Below, one piece after another: positions 57,651 through 64,000 of a stretch of DNA of 64,000 nucleotides (position 1 is its first letter; each line of letters begins with the position of its first letter). This DNA comes from Xanthostigma xanthostigma (taxonomy: Eukaryota > Arthropoda > Insecta > Raphidioptera > Raphidiidae), in assembly GCA_963575645.1 (NCBI GenBank), contig OY754475.1, positions 22,110,509-22,174,508 of the forward strand, in the 5' to 3' direction. A program made the position numbers and the translations under genes. The notes beneath the pieces are model-generated. The model saw only the letters and a list, made by a program, of their open reading frames with translations. It did not search any database and was not told where the DNA came from.

Positions 57651-58148
57651 TCTGATATCCTTTCTCATCTGAACTAAACGTCATTCTTTATGCAACACCC
57701 GGTAACATACTTGATTAAAAACTAATTTGGTATGTAAAGTGTATTGCGATTGTGAAAACAGATTTTATCGACGTTTATATAATTTTCAAGTATAATCGTG
57801 GCCATTCATCATTTTAATTTGATGCCTTATTCGCTGTAATCGACGCTTTATCTGCGACCGGCCCGGGCAGTCGTTTGTTTGTTTGTTTAATTCATTTGTT
57901 TGTGTCAATTACGACGCAATATTCGCATGTTTGGAGCGACCTGTTTAACAGTTTTTTTTTTTTTTTTTGATTACGAATTTGGAAACCGTATACGATAACA
58001 ATTTGGAAAGTCATTTCTGCCAATCAACAAGGTGAGATGATTTATTTCAGGATTAGGAAATGTTTGATGAGGAATTTGGCTACGTATATAGACAGCACGC
58101 ACAACGCATGCGCGTATAGTGTATATGACGCTTTGAAAGAGAGAGTAG
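57651..58148. other. intergenic
   Basis: Contains a GTTTGTTTGTTT run near 57875 and a T-run at about 57951. No gene is seen. Confidence 0.35.
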
Positions 58149-58552
58149 AAACGATTCTTTCGCTCTCAACTTAACCCCGTTGAAGTCGAGGAAGGGGAAT
58201 CGTTTCATTTTCCGTCTGGTCCAGACCAATTTGTCCTTCCTAGTAAAACGATTCTTTCACTCTTTCTTGTCAACTGCCGGTTGAAGTAGAAGAAGGGAAA
58301 GCGCTTCATTTTTCGTCTGGTTCAGGCCAATTACCGCCCCCGCTAGCGAAACGATTCTCCCACTCTATCCTCTCAACTGCCTGTTGAAGTAGGAGAAGGG
58401 GAAGCGTTTAATTTTTCGTGTGATCCAAGCCAATTAGCTCCCCGCTAGCGAAACTATTCTCCCACTCTATCCTTTCAACTGCCTGTTGAAGTAGGAAAAG
58501 GGGAAGCGTGACAATTTTCGTCTGGTACGGGCCAGTTTACGGCCCTCAGCGC
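58149..58552 (+). repeat. four-unit tandem repeat, about 101 bp
   Basis: Units begin at 58149, 58247, 58349 and 58451 with AACGATTCT and contain GTTGAAGTAGGAGAAGGGGAAG and TTTTTCGTCTGG variants. The third and fourth units are most alike. Function unknown. Confidence 0.85.
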
Positions 58553-59036
58553 ACCTAAAAAAGTTTCAATTAAAAGCCACAAAAGAACGAAGATTTGCAA
58601 CAGACTCTGGTTGTTATGAATAACTTTTTTAAATAAATAATTTGTCCAATCAATTTGCTCAACAAACGGTATTATTATTATACCGATAAAAATCAATGTA
58701 TACAAATTAACATATAAACACCCGATTAATTAATACGTTTTAAATTCCAGTTTGGTTCAGATTAATATTTGTTGTTGCTTTTTTTGTTGAATAATACGAT
58801 TTCGATGAGCGACGCAGATAACTGGAACTGCATAACAAAGTGGCGTATGTCGGCTTTTTTTTTTAGATGAAGAACAACTTTCGCGTAAGAGGCAGAGTTT
58901 TGGATCAAAGGTGAAGCCGAACTTCTCCAAAATACGCGCAGAAAAATCTTGAAAATTTCTATCTTTTTCATTCTTCGATGTAATGCTTTCCAAATAACCT
59001 AGAAGTTCGTATGACGTTGAGTCAGATTTTTATATA
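58553..59036. other. intergenic
   Basis: Overlapping minus frames (58757-58993) are chance-sized. Nothing else is seen. Confidence 0.35.
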
Positions 59037-59291
59037 TTCCTATAGGCGATTCTCGCGGCTCCGTCCGCGATTGAGATGAAACGCGACAACGACAACAGTC
59101 GTGGAGCCTTCCGCTCCACTGTATTGCTGTACCACATGAAAACACTTTGTTTTTTTTGTGTGTTAGAAATCTTCTTTAGGGGGTGAATTTTAAAAAATCC
59201 GTTCTTAGGGTTCACCTACGTTACATAAGGAACTCCTGTCCAAAATTTAGGCTGTGCGTTGTCCGTCAATCAATCAGTTTTATTAAATAGA
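59037..59291 (-). mobile_element. Helitron-like repeat
   Basis: Minus orientation: A|TCTATTTAATAAAACTGATT at 59291. Near 59055 lies the degenerate hairpin CGCGGACGGAGCCGCG. The final CTAG is altered. Confidence 0.6.
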
Positions 59292-59316
59292 TTTATTAAT
59301 AATAATTAATATTAAG

Positions 59317-59360
59317 CATATACGAACTAGCGTACTCTAGTTACTTATATCTCTATGGCT
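59317..59360. repeat. fragment of the ACTAGAGT MITE
   Basis: TACGAACTAGCGTACTCTAG matches 57031-57050. The adjoining ATATCTCTATGG matches, inverted, the flank at about 56835. Confidence 0.55.
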
Positions 59361-59811
59361 TCAATGCGGCCACCGTTTGTAATTTGCCGAGAGAATTTTT
59401 TTTAATATAATATGAGAGGAATATATAAAAATTACAAAAAAAAATAAACGACATAAGCGACTTGGCGTTGTGGCCGGTGATTAAAACACGAACGAGAGAG
59501 CAAATGAATAATTAAAGCAATTGTGTATCGTCAACTCAAAACACCTCTAATTGATATGTTGGGAATTCTTTCCCGTCGGCCTGTGGAGTTATAATTTTTT
59601 AATAATAAAAAACCCAGTTCAGAAAGTCGATGGCTGAATACGATAAAACACGAAAATAATGCCAGTGATAAATGAATACAAGACATTTAATTCATATAAT
59701 AATAATTTAATATATTAATATGCAAATATGGGAGTGGGACAGGACCGTGCCTAGGTTTTATCGGAAAAGGACTTCATATTATTTCAGTGTTTTGAAGTAA
59801 CTCTTCAATAG
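59361..59811. other. intergenic, AT-rich
   Basis: Nothing recognised. Confidence 0.35.
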
Positions 59812-60199
59812 CGCACACGAGGCTAGAAACACTGCTTGGACTTCTGCTGGCCGGTAGGCTGGGTACGAAGCTGGAAATGACGTCACTGCGGGCTCGCCTG
59901 CTGGCTCACAAGATAGGTTTGAAAATTAGAACTGCGGCTATTTTGCTTGCTAGGTCCGCTGCTAAGAATGAGCAAGAACCAATAAGGAAGCAGTACCTTG
60001 TCACGTGGGCGATTTTAACAAACGCCCACAAACAAACACCATGCCATAGTGCGTGTTCTGTTTAGAGACAATAAACATGCAAGCTTGTAAAGACGTCTCG
60101 TGTGAAGCGAGCACATAATAGCAATCGAGAAAACCAGCGCCAGAAAACTAGCAGTGTAATCTAGCAAGGAACCTAGCGGCAAATCGAGCCTCGTGTGCA
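59812..60199 (+). mobile_element. CACACGAGGC MITE
   Basis: Ends GCACACGAGGCTAGAAAC and, complemented, GCACACGAGGCTCGATTTG. Same family as 51734-52120. The termini are closer to each other here, so this may be the younger copy. Confidence 0.75.
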
Positions 60200-60947
60200 G
60201 TGATCGGTGTCCTTGATTTCGTGCCGCTAGTGCGGTCCTGCATCGCGCTATCTTTTAAAATAATCTCCCGGCAACACATACCGTGCTCTTGTATACAGGT
60301 AAATGATATAGGTAATCACCTGTACTAATGTGCTATCAAAAATCCATAAGCATTTCAGTAAATGCAATCATTTAAACATTCCACCAACAAACAAATGAAA
60401 AGCAACGGCCAGACAAATTAAATAAACCGTCCATATATCAAAATGATCCTATCAAAAACCCATAAAATACTTAATATAAATATTGTACTTAATAATTATT
60501 ATGTATAAGAAATCCACAATCCTCTGACTTCGATGTATAGTTCGATTTTACGAGCCACTCTGTGCCCCTAAAGCGTGGGTCACATTCGCGTTGCGGAGTC
60601 TTCGTGGCTCATGAATGTTTTTTTAGAAGTTAATGACCTTAGTTGTCGAACGTCTATAATATAGTACAAAGTGGTAATTCGTAGTCATGGCTATAATAAT
60701 GTGCCGAAGAAATGTTCCTATCTGGTGTGCTTTAATATGACAGTTCCTAAATTATCCTCGGCCCTTCGCCAAGTTTTAGTAGACCTAAACGCAGCTCTGG
60801 AGTTGTGCCCGCCAATGAAATTAACTTAAAACGGGCTTCGGTTCTCGGAACTATACAAATCTGGAACTACCCGTATCGTTTAGAGAAGATGGCAGCGTCA
60901 TTTCTGCGCCCAAACGAATTTCGAGTCGGACGGGTCCATGTTTAACT
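60200..60947. other. intergenic
   Basis: TATCGTTTAGAGAAGATGG at 60874-60892 is repeated in inverted form at 61663-61681. No gene is seen. Confidence 0.35.
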
Positions 60948-61016
60948 AACAAGGGGTGATCCTGTGAACAAGGTCATTAATAATTATTAATGATTATGTT
61001 CATAGGACCGCTTGTT
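60948..61016. repeat. 69-bp imperfect palindrome
   Basis: AACAAG...GATCCTGTGAACA and TGTTCATAGGACC...CTTGTT are complementary around the perfect core TCATTAATAATTATTAATGA. Confidence 0.7.
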
Positions 61017-61079
61017 ATGAATCACGTCGCTAATGATCGCTTTTCCCACTTACTGCGCTGATTCCCCCCACCTTGTTAC

Positions 61080-61740
61080 TAGATTAGATTAGATAGAAGG
61101 TGTGAGACATGCCTCGTCAACACCGCGACCTTGATAGATATATTGTGTAGTCCTGACTTGTTTATTCCTAAGAGAGGTTAAGGCTTTTGAAAAAGCCTAG
61201 AATGGCTCAGGAATCTGTATCCCGAACCAGATCAGGCGTGGGAATGACGAAGTCTTCGTATCATGACTGCTACCAGAGCAAATGCTCCGATGTTTCAGGA
61301 GCCTTCAAACAAATCGGCATGAAATGATGTCCGTTACATCAATTTTGTTAGGGTGATGAGAAGAGCCCGGAAATGATTCTGAGCTCAGTTTTCCTTAAGC
61401 GTAAACATTCTTCCGCTTTGTCATTATTGGTTTTAATAAAGGTTTTCGCTTGGCGAAGACCTGGCGTATTCTTCCAGAAGAGGGAGTGTTGTTTCTTTTC
61501 CCGTGCAGCATTTTGATGTGCCGCAGTAAGGCTCGAGTCCTATAAAGAGCGCTTTGGAACCCTTTTTTAGCAAAGCTGTCGGAAATTTCGTTGCCTTGAC
61601 GGCCCTCGTGTTCCGGGATTCATCTGACAATTGTCTTAGCGATTGTATGCATTACCAGACAACCATCTTCTCTAAACGATATACGACTCTGATCCAAGTC
61701 TGTTTCGCACAGCTTTGCCGACGCGTTGTGCACCGCGCCT
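61080..61740 (-). mobile_element. decayed LINE ORF2 end with RNase H-like tail
   Basis: On the minus strand, 61630-61433 encodes SDESRNTRAVKATKFPTALL, then KKGSKALFIGLEPYCG. This fits the end of an RNase H domain in I/R1-type LINEs (GN..AD.LA..GS...F.GPEP.CG). Further downstream, short segments in other frames look like the zinc-knuckle-adjacent tail (ETSEH, DFVIPTPDLVRDTDS). Stops and shifts are frequent. The 3' end is marked by a (TCTAA)n tail at 61080-61095. Confidence 0.65.
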
Positions 61741-63157
61741 AACTTCATTATCATCAACATAATAATGAAAACGGGTGAAGCTCGATCTGTGTTAATACTA
61801 AACAGTATGTTCTCTCGGTTTTTATAATAAGGATAGCTGTTTGGAAGAGGGGCCGATTGGAGACTGTGTGCCTTTTATAATACACCCGACGTAAGAAAAC
61901 AGCGGGCGATCCAAGCCCTAACGAACACCCGCTGCGTTTTAAACAGCTGTCGCTATGGCAACGCTTTGCTAGACATCTTCATCAGTGAATACAGCATACA
62001 CACACACGCGCATGCGCGGATGCTGCGCATGGGAATTATTTATAATAAACAAGTGACGAACGGACCGTGCTATTGTTGGAATAGATAAAAAAGGCTTAAT
62101 TGCACGTTTTTTTTTTTTTAAGGCCTCCAACAGCTTTGGTTATTTTGGACTGGTACTAATTCGTCGTTTCGATTGAAAACCTAATTGGTACTTTGCCAGT
62201 TTTCGGATCAGAAGCTGGAAACTGAGGGCTTGTCATTGTCGAGCCATGCAAACAACGACAGCGCTGAACGATCAATTATTATCATTAGGCGTGTTTGACA
62301 TCGTGTTCCAGTGTAAAAAGTGATAACACTTTTGACACTATTGCCATACAAAAGTGTGAGATGCACTGACCTGATAGATATTTCAGTGTCAGACTAAAAG
62401 TGTAATCACCAGCTGCAAAGTCGATTGGATGTCTGGCATTGGATCAGAGTTTGATTATGAATAAAAAGCTTGTCAAAATATTTCCTTAATGTGGGCCCCG
62501 CGTTTCACAACCTAATGAACATCTCTATTTATTTTTTAATTAAAAAACATTCTTCAAATTCGAGAAGTGAAAGTGACGGGTGACATTTCGAACGTCGATG
62601 GTAATCAATCATTTATTCTGATTGATAATCTACGATAATGGCAATAATATAACTGTTTGACCTCATCAATTGGACACACGTTTTGGAATGATGTTGCTAA
62701 TTGAAGAGTATACGGTGGATGCTTCGTTGTCGACCCGGCTTCAGGAACGCTTCACGATTAATTTTTCTTGTAGCAAATCGTTTGTTAGTAAAGTTTGTTC
62801 CGTATCATAAGCACTAATGATCTCAGTTGTCGAGCGACCGTATCCTTTTTATAAGTAAATCGAAGACCGATTCCCCAAGCCTTGATAAGTTTGTATGCAA
62901 CATTAGTGCGCTGTTCTGAACAACTATATTCTTAAACGCTGTGCATGAATTAAGTCAAGACGTTGGAGGAGGGGAAGCGGGGGTGAATAAAAAGAAAATA
63001 TGGCTTGTTAACTTTTCAGATAGCTACCTTAAGTATGATCTTATGGCTACGGTATTTTAAAAATATATTCCCCATGACCTTAGCGTCGACGTGCGTCCTA
63101 CTCACAATTAATGTTTCATGTGGGATTATTTAATACGACAATGGACTCTCCATCCAG
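61741..63157. other. intergenic
   Basis: (CA)n run near 62000. ACACTTTTGACACTATTGCC at 62329 is shared with 47513 and, in part, with the window end, so a short dispersed repeat is likely. No gene is seen. Confidence 0.35.
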
Positions 63158-63582
63158 ATCTGTGCTTCCTCGCCGTCGTAAACCTTCCTCGACGAGACCA
63201 CGAGAAATAAGTTGGACCCTCAAGCGATTGTCCACGGTGAACGAGCCCTGAGATTTACTCAAAGCATATTTTGATCGCGCGTTGCACTTCGAGCAGTTCT
63301 GTGCTTCCCCGATATCGTAAACCTTCCTCGACGAGGATCATGGACGCACGACAAGAGTGGGTTCGACCCTCACGCGATTGTCCGCAGTGAACGAGCCCTG
63401 AGATTTACTCAAAGCTTACTTGGAGAGCGCGTTGCACTTCGAGTAGTTATGTGCTTCCCCGCTATCGTAAAGCTTCCTCGACGAGGATCAAGGACGCCCG
63501 ACGAGACTACGAGAAACGGATTCGACCCTCACGCGATTGCCCACAGTGAACGAGCCCTGAGATTTGATCAGCGCGCGGACTC
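63158..63582 (+). repeat. three-unit GC-richer tandem repeat, about 140-150 bp
   Basis: Units start CTGTGCTTCCYCG at about 63160, 63298 and 63447 and share CCTTCCTCGACGAG and GTGAACGAGCCCTGAGATTT. The units are similar to one another and GC-richer than the surroundings. A 92-codon frame begins in the last unit but does not span the units as a repeat protein would. Confidence 0.85.
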
Positions 63583-64000
63583 GGGGGTCACGTTACAATG
63601 CATTTTTAAATACTACATTATAATATCGTATATACAGAGCTCGGCGTGTATAGTGTTGCGTGGTGTGGTGTATGTGTCGCCTCCCGCGGCGAACTATTCA
63701 ACTATTATAAACAGGCTACTAACTTGACTTAACATTAGATTAGCTTAACAATACTTAATAATGATTAGCTCTCGGTATTCAGCGTACAAACATTTACCCA
63801 TGCCAACAACCGGCAGAACGAGTGGAGTTCAGTTTTGATAAAGATGCGTTTATTGTTGTTGTCTCTGTCCTTTTCTAGATTCGTTTTTTTTTTTTTGTTT
63901 CGATTTTTACAACAATGGTACAGTGCCGGGTCGATAAATTGTACTTATGATCGGTGTGTTTGGTATCCTGTTCCTGTGTAAAGAGTGCTAACACTTTTGA
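63583..64000. other. intergenic
   Basis: Ends with AGAGTGCTAACACTTTTGA, a partial match to the 62.33-kb word. Nothing else is seen. Confidence 0.35.

Noticed and set aside
63449-63727. 92-codon frame in the tandem repeat as a gene
   Set aside because: The frame does not run through the other units and half of it lies in unrelated DNA.

Overview
This window is eukaryotic, AT-rich and almost gene-free. Its repeats point to an insect, most likely a moth or butterfly. The evidence is the short dispersed repeats that begin A|TC, end in a GC-rich hairpin plus CTAG, and carry text common in lepidopteran DNA, together with a tRNA-Ala-like SINE, pogo/Tigger-type and hAT MITEs, and small non-autonomous Helitrons. 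The species cannot be named from this sequence. Only one host coding segment is supportable: a probable terminal exon at 24-165 on the plus strand, directly after a 3' splice site and ending in TAA. Its gene is not recognised. By a rough estimate for about 65% AT, the longest open frames elsewhere (119 and 137 codons) are what chance would give, and both lie in repeats.

Layout. 0-10 kb: the exon and its 3' UTR, a nested pair of inverted-repeat elements (669-1400), two hAT MITEs with perfect 8-bp target duplications (2494-2799, 3023-3315), a Tigger MITE (4323-4789), further MITEs (5651-5977, 6014-6154, 7261-8211), and a fossil LTR-retrotransposon end whose primer-binding-site segment is repeated four times in tandem (8380-9405). 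10-24 kb: Helitron-like repeats, a tRNA-derived SINE (14826-15053), a large foldback element enclosing another repeat (17709-19538), a Tigger MITE split by a Helitron (20081-20925), and a GTTAAC-rich minisatellite (22452-23025). 24-33 kb: a satellite of about 192 bp interrupted by a hAT MITE, a cluster of Helitron-like repeats, a LINE tail and a doubly nested foldback MITE (31789-32460).

33-48 kb: foldback MITEs (35677-36217, 45557-46022), a multi-level nest at 37420-39043, a satellite of about 88 bp built on the Helitron-like hairpin (40225-40930), and three copies of a family defined by ACGTGATAACGT (18, 39 and 43 kb). 48-64 kb: a LINE 3' end with a simple tail (49940-50338), SINE, Penelope-like and Helitron fragments, MITEs, two GC-richer tandem arrays (58149-58552, 63158-63582) and a decayed RNase-H-bearing LINE tail (61080-61740).

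The elements do not form a pathway. The window is an insertion record whose order can be read from target duplications. The most unusual points are two unrelated satellites that both carry a Helitron-type terminal hairpin, the tandem amplification of an LTR/primer-binding-site segment, and a repeated YTGANGA-stem-GAAACG motif that resembles a hammerhead core but has one extra base each time. I found no CRISPR array, rRNA, true tRNA gene or new defence or biosynthetic system.
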